Below, piece after piece: positions 13,907-21,799 of a DNA stretch of 36,349 bases; the stretch's first letter is position 1, and the number at the start of each line of letters is the position of its first letter. The translations under genes were made by a program, and so were the position numbers. This DNA is from CAYJSJ01 sp964373065. GTDB lineage: Bacteria; Patescibacteriota; Gracilibacteria; Peribacterales; Peribacteraceae. The notes beneath the pieces were generated by a model. The model searched no databases, was not told where the DNA came from, and saw only the letters and a list, made by a program, of their open reading frames with translations. The stretch is from positions 1 to 36,349 of the forward strand of contig CAYJSJ010000011.1 in the NCBI GenBank assembly GCA_964373065.1, in the 5' to 3' direction.

Positions 13907-16472
13907 AAGTGGATGATTTTGGCAGCGCAAAATGCCTTGCAATAAAGTGCTCCGTTGCCTCCTCCCAATCCTCGTTCATGACAAATGTCTTCATTTTTTT
14001 GTTCTGTAACTTGGAAGCAATTTCTTTCAACAGCAATTGAAGCGTTTTCATGTCAATTTCTGGATTCAAGAGTCCTCTCATCATCTTAAGAGAAGGTGTG
14101 CGACTCTTCATGTAATCAATCAAAGGAGAATGTTCCTCTGTTTTAGAAATAATAAATTCAAAACTCATATGTGTTTCATCCCATTGAGCGTGTCCCATTC
14201 CCCCATCTGTCCTCATTTCAACATCCTCTTCGGAAAACGGTCCTTCACTCACGAGTGACAATTCTTCAAATGCCTCCACAACCATCGATGAATCACGAAT
14301 GAATCCGCCAAAATCTGCGAGTAGTTTCTTGAGAGCGCTTGTTGCGAAACTCGCGCCCTGTTCCCCTCCAAAGTATTCGGAGATGGAAAACAGCAGCTGC
14401 TTAATGTTCAACCGCGCCGTCAAAAAATCGCGTTCTTCGGTGGAATAAACACTAACTCCTTCGAAGGATATTGCGTTGCTCCCGAAGTCACGCTGTACGG
14501 GAAATCTGGGGTTAAATGGGTCGTAATGTTCGTGGACAGCTCGATAGTACGCCTGCTGCATTACGGAGACATTGTAGATTTCCATTCCAAGCCCCAGCAA
14601 ATACTCCTTCACTTTGCCGGCTACCGTGCGAAGTGAGCCCTGCACCGTCGCCAGCCAGCGGTATTCGTCGCTCTGCACCCTGTTTTTCTTCCATAACTTT
14701 CCCATGCGCTGGTCGACATCTCTGAGGTACTCAATGGCTTCAAACGCCTTGCTCATCGCAACGAGCACTTTTGGATGCATGAAAGCGGGGGCATTCTTAA
14801 GGTCTGCAGATACAGCGAGACAATCCATGCGACTGAAGAGTGCTTGCAGACGTTTTGCTGGATCCAAATCGCGTAGATGCCCCTTCACTTCACTGTGATC
14901 AAGAATGCTGAGCCCGATATTCTTTGCTCCCTGTTTTCCGAAGTACTCTTCGTACTCCGGTCGATGTGTCTCAAAATATGTGCTGGAATAAAGAGGGTGA
15001 TCCTTGAATAATTCGTAGTAACCGTTATTCAGGGGGATTCCCTCCTCGTGCATGCTGAAGCGTTGCATGGCAGCGTGGGTATACCCTAGATCGTGATCAA
15101 CAGCCATTTGACGGAGACAGACGCGGTCCTGTGCTGACCATCGCAGATTCCTTGCAATCTGCGTTGTAAAACGCACATTGCCTTGAATGAGGTGCTTCAC
15201 GCCATGATCGCTCCCCGTGAGATAGATGTAATGTACACCGGACTGAAACAAGTACTTCCGGGCATTCTCCCGAAGGAGCTTGTAGACACGAAATGCATTA
15301 CGTACAGTGAAACCGTCAGTTTTCTCACTATCTCTTTCTGATTCTGCGAGCGCTTCCATGTAATCGGTAAGATATTCGGTGAGTTCGCGCATGAGCACAG
15401 CCCGTTCGTCGTCTCTCACGATGTCTCCACCCTTGCGATACTGTTCTACGAGATCCTCGCGACCAAACACTTCTCCTGCACATTCACGAGGATGCGCAGC
15501 TGCGACGTCCCTGTGAAGAAGCGTAAGAATAAGCCTCGGCAATGGCGGAATCTCCGCGATCAATTGGAGATACTCCGAGAAATCTGAAGCTTCAGGTTCA
15601 TTCCACTCCCGAAGCATCGCACTTAATTTTATAAGAGCTGTTCGTTCTATAGACTTAAGATCTCGTCGAGCAAGTGTCAGCAATTCCTCACCGGAGTGCT
15701 CTGCAAGGGGAATGCTCTCCGCATCCATTGCCTTTTGCACATGAAGATTGTTATAGCGCAAATGCAGGAATGCGAGAGATCGCATGAGCGACATTGGAAT
15801 GACGAGATTGCCACTATCATCCCGCAGTGCTTCGCAATCACGGATACCGTGGTAACGGAAGTCCTCCCGTTTTCTCGACCGATCTCTTATCCGCTTCTCA
15901 GCCATTTCTTTTCCTTTAACGGTCTCGAAAGTATGCTCTTTTTCCATCCTAATCTCCTTTGGAGGAAAAAGACAGTTTCCATTTCCGATTTCAGAAATCA
16001 TCTTTAACAGGGAGAAAGCGCATGCTTTGTTCTCCTTCCGCCGATTTGGTTCATCACCAAGATTCTCAAGTGCTGTCTGTTCCCGCATAAAATCATAAAG
16101 AAGAGCTTGCGCCTTGCTCACATCCTGCATCGCTTTTACGAGCAGATGCTGTTCATGGACTTGCTTTTTATGATGTGTAAGATTCAATTCAACAGAGCGT
16201 CTTTTGTTTATACAAAATATTTCCTCTCCCAAACCTTCGCTATCCAACGCAGCTATGACTAGGTCTTTCTCACAATCAGAAAGAGCGCAAAGCACATCTG
16301 GTGAAATGATTGGTTCTTCGGAAATGGATGCAATGATTTTTCGATATGCGCGTCGGAATACATCTCGCTCATTTTTCAAAATTGTAAGCCGATTATTAAA
16401 CTCTTCATACCTGTGAGGTATTGGCATATCCCGTTTCTCCCTTGCAAAGGAAATAAGTCGTCTTTCACGCAT
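13902..16472 (-). CDS. Large HD-domain phosphohydrolase-like protein
   Basis: An 856-aa soluble protein. A central HD-type metal-dependent phosphohydrolase domain lies at about residues 405-580. Candidate metal ligands are H427 (SDHGVKHL), the H460-D461 doublet (MAVDHDLGY), H492 (KDHPLYSS) and H526 (ILDHSEVKGH), in the order of HD domains with extra histidines. The N-terminal 400 residues are helical and charged, and the C-terminal 280 residues are unrecognised. HD proteins hydrolyse nucleotides or cyclic dinucleotides, but the substrate cannot be read here. Starts at 16472 or 16427 (MPIPHRYEEF) are both possible. The downstream hypothetical begins 10 nt after its stop. Confidence 0.75.
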   Translation of the reverse strand: MRERRLISFAREKRDMPIPHRYEEFNNRLTILKNERDVFRRAYRKIIASISEEPIISPDVLCALSDCEKDLVIAALDSEGLGEEIFCINKRRSVELNLTHHKKQVHEQHLLVKAMQDVSKAQALLYDFMREQTALENLGDEPNRRKENKACAFSLLKMISEIGNGNCLFPPKEIRMEKEHTFETVKGKEMAEKRIRDRSRKREDFRYHGIRDCEALRDDSGNLVIPMSLMRSLAFLHLRYNNLHVQKAMDAESIPLAEHSGEELLTLARRDLKSIERTALIKLSAMLREWNEPEASDFSEYLQLIAEIPPLPRLILTLLHRDVAAAHPRECAGEVFGREDLVEQYRKGGDIVRDDERAVLMRELTEYLTDYMEALAESERDSEKTDGFTVRNAFRVYKLLRENARKYLFQSGVHYIYLTGSDHGVKHLIQGNVRFTTQIARNLRWSAQDRVCLRQMAVDHDLGYTHAAMQRFSMHEEGIPLNNGYYELFKDHPLYSSTYFETHRPEYEEYFGKQGAKNIGLSILDHSEVKGHLRDLDPAKRLQALFSRMDCLAVSADLKNAPAFMHPKVLVAMSKAFEAIEYLRDVDQRMGKLWKKNRVQSDEYRWLATVQGSLRTVAGKVKEYLLGLGMEIYNVSVMQQAYYRAVHEHYDPFNPRFPVQRDFGSNAISFEGVSVYSTEERDFLTARLNIKQLLFSISEYFGGEQGASFATSALKKLLADFGGFIRDSSMVVEAFEELSLVSEGPFSEEDVEMRTDGGMGHAQWDETHMSFEFIISKTEEHSPLIDYMKSRTPSLKMMRGLLNPEIDMKTLQLLLKEIASKLQNKKMKTFVMNEDWEEATEHFIARHFALPKSSTL

Positions 16473-16582
16473 ACATAAGGGGAAGATTCTTTCCTTAATT
16501 CGCTTCTATGTCAATGTCGTGACCCATCGCCCTTTTGCCTATTAACCCTAGACACGGAGCGATTTTTTTGCTACGCTTTCGA

Positions 16583-16610
16583 GCCAGCAGCGCCCGTGCG
16601 CGGCTTTTTT
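16583..16610 (+). terminator. Terminator-like hairpin abutting the uvrA start codon
   Basis: GCC-agca-GCGC-ccgt-GCGC-GGC followed by six T (16605-16610) ends exactly at the uvrA ATG. It could terminate an upstream transcript or act as an attenuator on the uvrA leader. There is no room for a Shine-Dalgarno sequence. Confidence 0.5.
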
Positions 16611-19469
16611 ATGGATACCATCGTCATCAAAGGCGCGAAGATGCATAACCTGCAAAACGTCGATGCGGAAATTCCGCGCAATAAACTCACCGTGGTGACG
16701 GGGCTTTCGGGTTCGGGAAAATCGTCGCTTGCGTTCGACACCATCTTCGCCGAAGGGCAGAGGCGCTACGTGGAATCACTTTCCGCATATGCACGCCAAT
16801 TCATCGCGCAGATGGAAAAGCCGGAAGTGGAGAGTATAGAGGGCTTAAGTCCTGCGATCTCGATAGACCAGAAAACGTCTGCCAGGAACCCCCGTTCCAC
16901 CGTGGGTACCGTCACCGAAGTGTATGACTACATGCGCCTACTGTGGGCGAAAGCAGGCAAAGTGCACTGCCCCGAGTGCGGCAAGGAACTGACGCGGCAA
17001 ACCTCTTCCCAGATCGTCGATGTGATCACGCACATGGCCGAGGGCACCAAAGTATTCCTGCTTGCCCCGCTCATTCGCGGCCGCAAGGGGCAGCATGTTA
17101 AAATTCTGGATGCCATCCGCAGGGAAGGGTTCGTGCGCATGCGCATCGACGGAAACGTGGTGACGGTGGATGAGGAGATCGACCTAGATCCGAAGAAATC
17201 TCACGACATCGAAATCGTAATCGACCGCATGGTGGTGCGTGATCTCGACGTACAGGAGGGCAAAACAAATCCGAACCGAACCCGACTTGCCGACTCCGTG
17301 GAACTTGCGATCCGGAAGGGAAACGGACTCATGATGGTGCTGGACGTCGAAGCAGGCACTGTGAAGAAATTTTCGGAAGAATACGTGTGCCACAGCCACC
17401 CCGAATCGCCGATTCCTGTCATCGAACCGCGGAGTTTTTCCTTCAATTCTCCCCACGGGGCATGCGAAACCTGCCACGGTCTCGGTTCTATCCTTCAGAT
17501 GGAGGTTGCAAGCATCATTCCGAACCCCAAACTCTCCATTATAGAGGGAGCCATCCACCCGTGGGCGACTTCCGCGAGCCGCATGGGATTCATGATGAAA
17601 ATTCTGGAAGCCTTGGCCAAGAAAAGGAACATCGATCTTCACATCCCATGGAAAGATCTTCCGGAGGAGACGCGCGAAATCATCTTGAACGGCGTCGACG
17701 AAGAGCTCACCATCACGTGGGATTCCGAGAAATTCGACGGCGAATACCAGACGACCTACGAAGGCGTCATTCCGAATTTGCAGCGGAGGCATCGTGAAAC
17801 GGATAGCAGCTACATGCGCAGTCAGATCGAAGCGTATATGCTGGAACTCCCCTGCCACTCCTGTGAAGGCAAACGCCTCAAGCGGGAAATTTTGGGTGTG
17901 AAATTGGGTGCAAGGAATATCGTCGACGCAACGGACATGAGCATCGACGAGGCCAAGGTGTTCTTCGAGTCGCTTTCTTCGACGCTCTCTGCCTACGAAT
18001 ACGCCGTCGTGAAGAAAGTACTCAAAGAGATTGTCGCGAGGCTCAGCTTTCTCGAAAATGTGGGGCTCACGTACCTCACGCTCTCCCGCAGTGCGGCAAC
18101 CCTCTCCGGTGGCGAGGCGCAGCGGATCCGCCTGGCGACGCAAATCGGCTCTGCACTCCAAGGCGTCCTCTACGTGCTGGATGAACCGAGCATCGGGCTG
18201 CACCAGCGCGATAATGCGCGCCTCATCCGCACACTCACCGATCTCCGCGACCTCGGGAACACCGTGATCGTCGTGGAGCATGACGAAGAAACCATTCAGG
18301 CAGCGGATTATCTGCTGGAGATCGGGCCGGGGGCTGGAAAGTACGGCGGCACCATCGTAGCTCAGGGGACGCCCAAGCAACTCATCGCAAATCCTCTGTC
18401 TGTCACCGGACAATACTTAAGCGGCAAGAAATCGATTCCCATTCCCAAAAAACGCAGAAAGGGAAACGGAACATTCATCGAAGTTCGCGACGCACACCAC
18501 CATAACCTTCAACACATAGACACCTCGTTTCCTCTCGGCACCTTCATAGGTGTCACGGGTGTATCGGGATCGGGGAAATCGAGCCTCATCCACGGCATCT
18601 TGGGACCGGAACTGCAACGCACGCTCAATAAAACGAAGACGAAAGCACAGCATGTGGGAACTATCACGGGTCTGGAACACCTGGATAAAGCCATTGTCAT
18701 CGACCAATCTCCCATCGGCAGAACGCCGCGTAGTAACCCTGCGACCTATACCGGCATCTTCACCGATGTCCGCGACCTCTTTTGTACCACACCCGAGGCC
18801 AAACTCCGCGGCTACAAAGCGGGCCGTTTCAGCTTCAACGTGAAGGGCGGGCGCTGCGAGGAATGCGAAGGGGACGGATTGAAGAGAATCGAGATGCATT
18901 TCCTTCCCGATGTCTTTGTTACGTGCGAATCCTGCAAAGGAAAACGCTACAATCGCGAGACACTGGAGATCACGTACAAAGGAAAAAATATCGCAGAAGC
19001 ACTCGGCATGACCATCAATGAAGCGGTCGAATTCTTCGGATCCATTCCGTCCATCAAGAAGAAATTACAAACCTTGCAGGATGTCGGCCTCGGGTACATC
19101 CACCTCGGACAGAGCGCGACAACACTTTCCGGAGGAGAAGCACAACGCGTGAAACTTGCGACGGAACTCACCAAACGCGCGACGGGTAAGACGTTTTACA
19201 TTCTCGATGAGCCGACGACCGGCCTCCACTTCGACGACATTCAAAAGCTGCTTGATGTCCTCCAACGTCTCGTAGACAGGGGGAATACCGTCCTCGTTAT
19301 CGAGCACAATCTCGACGTCATCAAATCCGTCGATCATGTGATCGACATCGGGCCGGAGGGGGGGCACGAGGGCGGGCTCATCGTCGCAACCGGTACACCG
19401 GAGGAAGTCTCGATGGTCGGGAAGAGTTACACGGGGCAGTATTTGAAGAAGATTCTGAAGAAGGGATAG
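16611..19469 (+). CDS. uvrA: Excinuclease ABC subunit A
   Basis: A 952-aa UvrA, full length. UvrA is the damage-sensing ATPase of nucleotide excision repair and loads UvrB on DNA. Visible: first Walker A GLSGSGKSSLAFDTIF (about 31-46), the signature ESLSAYARQFIAQMEKPEVE, and zinc modules (CPECGKEL; CETCHGLGS). The first-half ABC signature is LSGGEAQRIRLATQIG with a VLDEPSIGLHQRDN Walker B. The second Walker A is GVSGSGKSSLIHGILG, with zinc module CEECEGDGLKR...CESCKGKRYN and signature LSGGEAQRVKLATEL before LDEPTTGLHFDD. A GTG five codons upstream is an alternative start; the family usually begins near the ATG used. No Shine-Dalgarno is seen, and a T-tailed hairpin ends at the ATG. Confidence 0.98.
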   Translation: MDTIVIKGAKMHNLQNVDAEIPRNKLTVVTGLSGSGKSSLAFDTIFAEGQRRYVESLSAYARQFIAQMEKPEVESIEGLSPAISIDQKTSARNPRSTVGTVTEVYDYMRLLWAKAGKVHCPECGKELTRQTSSQIVDVITHMAEGTKVFLLAPLIRGRKGQHVKILDAIRREGFVRMRIDGNVVTVDEEIDLDPKKSHDIEIVIDRMVVRDLDVQEGKTNPNRTRLADSVELAIRKGNGLMMVLDVEAGTVKKFSEEYVCHSHPESPIPVIEPRSFSFNSPHGACETCHGLGSILQMEVASIIPNPKLSIIEGAIHPWATSASRMGFMMKILEALAKKRNIDLHIPWKDLPEETREIILNGVDEELTITWDSEKFDGEYQTTYEGVIPNLQRRHRETDSSYMRSQIEAYMLELPCHSCEGKRLKREILGVKLGARNIVDATDMSIDEAKVFFESLSSTLSAYEYAVVKKVLKEIVARLSFLENVGLTYLTLSRSAATLSGGEAQRIRLATQIGSALQGVLYVLDEPSIGLHQRDNARLIRTLTDLRDLGNTVIVVEHDEETIQAADYLLEIGPGAGKYGGTIVAQGTPKQLIANPLSVTGQYLSGKKSIPIPKKRRKGNGTFIEVRDAHHHNLQHIDTSFPLGTFIGVTGVSGSGKSSLIHGILGPELQRTLNKTKTKAQHVGTITGLEHLDKAIVIDQSPIGRTPRSNPATYTGIFTDVRDLFCTTPEAKLRGYKAGRFSFNVKGGRCEECEGDGLKRIEMHFLPDVFVTCESCKGKRYNRETLEITYKGKNIAEALGMTINEAVEFFGSIPSIKKKLQTLQDVGLGYIHLGQSATTLSGGEAQRVKLATELTKRATGKTFYILDEPTTGLHFDDIQKLLDVLQRLVDRGNTVLVIEHNLDVIKSVDHVIDIGPEGGHEGGLIVATGTPEEVSMVGKSYTGQYLKKILKKG

Positions 19470-19495
19470 GGCTTGCCTGCCGTAGGCAGGTTAGG
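19469..19495. repeat. 27-bp palindromic repeat, inverted copy of 10421-10447
   Basis: This sequence, beginning at the last base of the uvrA stop, is the exact reverse complement of 10421-10447 (27 of 27). Its core CCTGCC-gta-GGCAGG forms a hairpin. Unlike the other copy it has no T run. Confidence 0.9.
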
Positions 19496-19547
19496 GCTTG
19501 CGCAGACGCTAACGCAGTATTTCCTAGCCCTGCCGCTTTCCAAGCCG

Positions 19548-19553
19548 TACAAT
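19548..19553 (+). promoter_or_regulatory. -10 box (TACAAT) of the metallophosphoesterase gene
   Basis: TACAAT ends 7 nt before the ATG at 19561. No clear -35 is seen. A leaderless transcript is predicted. Confidence 0.5.
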
Positions 19554-19560
19554 CTGCGCA

Positions 19561-20538
19561 ATGTTTTTACTGCAGAGCGAAATCTTTGCGTGGGATCTCA
19601 TCCTTCTTACTGCGATGACGGCTTTCTTCGGCCTTGGCATCGGAAGCTTCGTGTGGATGGCCAGAAACTCCATGGACAATGCACAACACATACTCATTCG
19701 GTTCTTCGGGACCGTCGCATTCATCGGGTTCCTCCTTGTGGTGTACGCGTCGTTCATAGAACCCCGGATCATTGTGGTAACGAATGCTGCGCTGACACAG
19801 ACACTTGCTCCGCGCATCAGAATTGCCGTCGTGTCCGATATGCACGTCGGCCCCTATAAAAACCGGAAATTCGCCGCACGCGTTGTAGAGCGTATCAATG
19901 CAACGCTGCCGGACATCGTTGTGATCCCGGGAGACTTTGTCTTCACGCATACCGCAAATCTATATGACCTTGCGCCGCTCAAAGATCTGCATGCGCCATT
20001 GGGAGTGTTTGCGGCACTCGGCAACCATGATCTTGGCGAGTACCGTTCGATTTTCGGCAAACGCTTCGCTGGAACAAACACCGGCGACACAGTAGAAGAT
20101 GCGCTTACACGTTACGGTGTCACCGTACTGCGCAATGCGCATGTAACAATCGCCACTCCGGAAGGCACGGTGGCAGTTGCCGGTATTGATGACATGTGGA
20201 CGGGGCACTTCGATTTAGCCGCTGCCCTGCGCGATGTACCGCAATCCGCGTATACCATATTCCTCTCGCATAATCCGAGCATTGTCGATAGCCCCGAAAG
20301 CCTTCGCGCTAACCTGATCGTCTCCGGCCACACCCACGGCGGCCAGCTCAGGCTCCCCTTCCTCGGTCCGCTGCCTGCTCTCCCGACGACGCTCGGTCAG
20401 AGTTTTGACCACGGACTCTTTCCTATGGACGAAGATACGTCTCTGCTCATCACACGGGGGATCGGCGAAAGCTCTGCGCGAACAAGGCTCTTTGCATGGC
20501 CGGAAATCTTCGTGGTTGATATCAAACCCGAGGCGTGA
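19561..20538 (+). CDS. Membrane-anchored metallophosphoesterase (YaeI/YkuE-like)
   Basis: 325 aa with two N-terminal membrane helices (about residues 8-33 and 45-66) followed by a calcineurin-like phosphoesterase domain. All metal-ligand motifs are present: SDMHVG (D93, H95), GDF (D125), GNHD (N155, H156), SHNP (H237) and GHTHGG (H257, H259). The layout matches YaeI/YkuE-type enzymes, where the catalytic domain is tethered to the membrane; known relatives act on phosphodiesters or lipid-linked pyrophosphates, but the substrate here is unknown. Its TGA directly abuts the stop codon of the convergent thioredoxin-fold gene (TGATCA). Confidence 0.9.
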   Translation: MFLLQSEIFAWDLILLTAMTAFFGLGIGSFVWMARNSMDNAQHILIRFFGTVAFIGFLLVVYASFIEPRIIVVTNAALTQTLAPRIRIAVVSDMHVGPYKNRKFAARVVERINATLPDIVVIPGDFVFTHTANLYDLAPLKDLHAPLGVFAALGNHDLGEYRSIFGKRFAGTNTGDTVEDALTRYGVTVLRNAHVTIATPEGTVAVAGIDDMWTGHFDLAAALRDVPQSAYTIFLSHNPSIVDSPESLRANLIVSGHTHGGQLRLPFLGPLPALPTTLGQSFDHGLFPMDEDTSLLITRGIGESSARTRLFAWPEIFVVDIKPEA

Positions 20539-21099
20539 TCATACTGCGGCACCCTGCTTCCACTTGATGGAGCAGCCGATGGCATTGGCTTCGTGTACGG
20601 GGGGCTCCGCCTCCTGCTCCAGCGCATTGATGGCATCGTGGAGGTTATGCTCCGTTACAGCCTTCGAATCCTTCCAATTGTCGTCGACGCGCCCCTTGTA
20701 CCTTAGTTTCCTTTTGCGATCAAACACAAAGCAATGCGGCGTACAGAGTGCGCCGTATGCCTTCGCAATTTCCTGTGACTCGTCAAAGCAATACTCGCAC
20801 GGCCAACCTGTTTCCTTCTTCTTCACCTTCATCTGCGCAAAGGAATCTTCCGGATACAGTGTGGCGTCATTGCTGTTTAAAAGGACAAACTGCGTCTGTT
20901 CGAACTCCTCCATCATATCGTTCAGCCGCTTCTCGTACGCCTGCGCGTAGGGACAGTGATTGCACGTGAAGATGACCGCCAGTACGGGATCTTTGACCTT
21001 ACGAGAATCCACGACGATGCCGTCGGTTGCAGGGAGCGAAAAGTGCGGCATGGAAGCGCCGATCGGGAGAACGGTGGAGTTGTCGTTGATGAGAACCAT
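20539..21099 (-). CDS. Thioredoxin-fold protein (AhpC/TSA-Redoxin family, CNHCPY)
   Basis: 186 aa matching the small cytoplasmic redoxin family with the motif VIFTCNHCPYAQAYEKRL (about residues 42-59): a CxxC pair (CNHC) after a beta-strand. Preceding PHFSLPATDG and following CFDESQEIAKAYGALCTPHC, then FVFDRKRKLRYKGRVDDNW, are typical of peroxiredoxin-like or TlpA-like folds. There is no signal peptide. It probably acts as a thiol-dependent reductase or peroxidase. The upstream side is a TTAGGG-like array that reaches to within 4 nt of the ATG and forms the shared region with the divergent Nudix gene. Confidence 0.88.
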   Translation of the reverse strand: MVLINDNSTVLPIGASMPHFSLPATDGIVVDSRKVKDPVLAVIFTCNHCPYAQAYEKRLNDMMEEFEQTQFVLLNSNDATLYPEDSFAQMKVKKKETGWPCEYCFDESQEIAKAYGALCTPHCFVFDRKRKLRYKGRVDDNWKDSKAVTEHNLHDAINALEQEAEPPVHEANAIGCSIKWKQGAAV

Positions 21100-21103
21100 A
21101 GGA

Positions 21104-21193
21104 GGGATAGGGTTAGGGTTAGGGTTAGGGATAGGGATAGGGATAGGGTTGGGTTACGATGATACCATATTCCCAACCCTCATCCCAACCCTA
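21104..21193. repeat. TTAGGG/ATAGGG hexamer array with inverted partner
   Basis: Nine GGG runs start at 21104, 21110, 21116, 21122, 21128, 21134, 21140, 21146 and 21151, almost all with a strict 6-nt period (GGGATA or GGGTTA). After an 18-nt spacer, CCC runs follow at 21172, 21177, 21184 and 21189, so the arms can pair. The array fills the whole gap between two divergent genes and has strong G-quadruplex potential on plus. Confidence 0.9.
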
Positions 21194-21196
21194 GCC

Positions 21197-21733
21197 GTGC
21201 AACGTCACTTCACCGCTACCGCCTTCGTCGTCGATAGCCGCGGGCGAACACTCCTCCTCCGGCATAAACGCCTCAAACGCTGGATGCCGCCCGGAGGACA
21301 CATCGATGAAAATGAGACGCCCGAAGAGACCGCCAAACGGGAGTGCAAAGAGGAGACAGGACTCGATGTGGAAATAGTCGGAGATGATGATTGGCTATCG
21401 AACAATACAACAATCCAACAATCCGATAATCAAACTATCAAACTGATACCGGATCTCTTCGCTCACTGCCCAGAGGAAGGGCGCATGCTGAAAAAACCCA
21501 TCGCAATGCTCCTCGAAAATATTCCCGATTGTCCGGAGCGCAATGAACCTGCGCATGAACACATGGATTTCCTTTTTGTAGCGCGACCTATAGATGAGGC
21601 GCAGGAAGCGGTTCTCGCCGAAGAGGAGGGTTCGGAGATGCGCTGGTTCTCGCGGCGGGAGATTGAAGCACTGGACGTTGAAACGGAGATCTTCGGAAAT
21701 GTGCAAAAATACATCCTCGATATTCTTCCCTAG
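21197..21733 (+). CDS. Nudix hydrolase
   Basis: About 178 aa from a GTG at 21197. The Nudix box is complete: GGHIDENETPEETAKRE followed by CKEETGLD fits G-x5-E-x7-R-E-U-x-E-E-x-G-U, so the protein should cleave a nucleoside-diphosphate-linked substrate with Mg. The core strand HFTATAFVVDSRGRTLLLRH precedes it. An in-frame extension upstream exists but would translate the hexamer array and antisense of the neighbour, so I reject it. A low-complexity insert (DWLSNNTTIQQSDNQTIKLI, encoded by about 21390-21450) lies just after the Nudix box and coincides with an 8-mer-like DNA repeat. The substrate is unknown. Confidence 0.85.
   Translation: MQRHFTATAFVVDSRGRTLLLRHKRLKRWMPPGGHIDENETPEETAKRECKEETGLDVEIVGDDDWLSNNTTIQQSDNQTIKLIPDLFAHCPEEGRMLKKPIAMLLENIPDCPERNEPAHEHMDFLFVARPIDEAQEAVLAEEEGSEMRWFSRREIEALDVETEIFGNVQKYILDILP
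21400..21444. repeat. Tandem repeat (AACAATCC-like) inside the Nudix gene
   Basis: Degenerate octamers (AACAATCC twice, AACTATCA, GATAATCA) form a short array in frame within the coding region, giving an Asn/Thr/Gln-rich insert. It resembles the other short arrays in the window in length but not in unit. Confidence 0.6.
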
Positions 21734-21799
21734 ATCGGCAAAAACAAGCCAAAAATTGCTGTTCTAACAAGAATGGACAGAGTAGGATGAGCGATTGGT

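Noticed and set aside
17184..18413. 409-codon open frame on minus inside uvrA
   Set aside because: Antisense shadow of a strongly conserved gene; composition-driven and without family features.
10376..21193. TTAGGG-like arrays as CRISPR or as eukaryotic telomere contamination
   Set aside because: No spacer-repeat pattern of CRISPR, and the arrays lie between and inside clearly bacterial genes.
20960..21196. N-terminal extension of the Nudix protein
   Set aside because: It would be antisense of the thioredoxin-fold gene followed by a Gly/Ile/Leu translation of the hexamer array.
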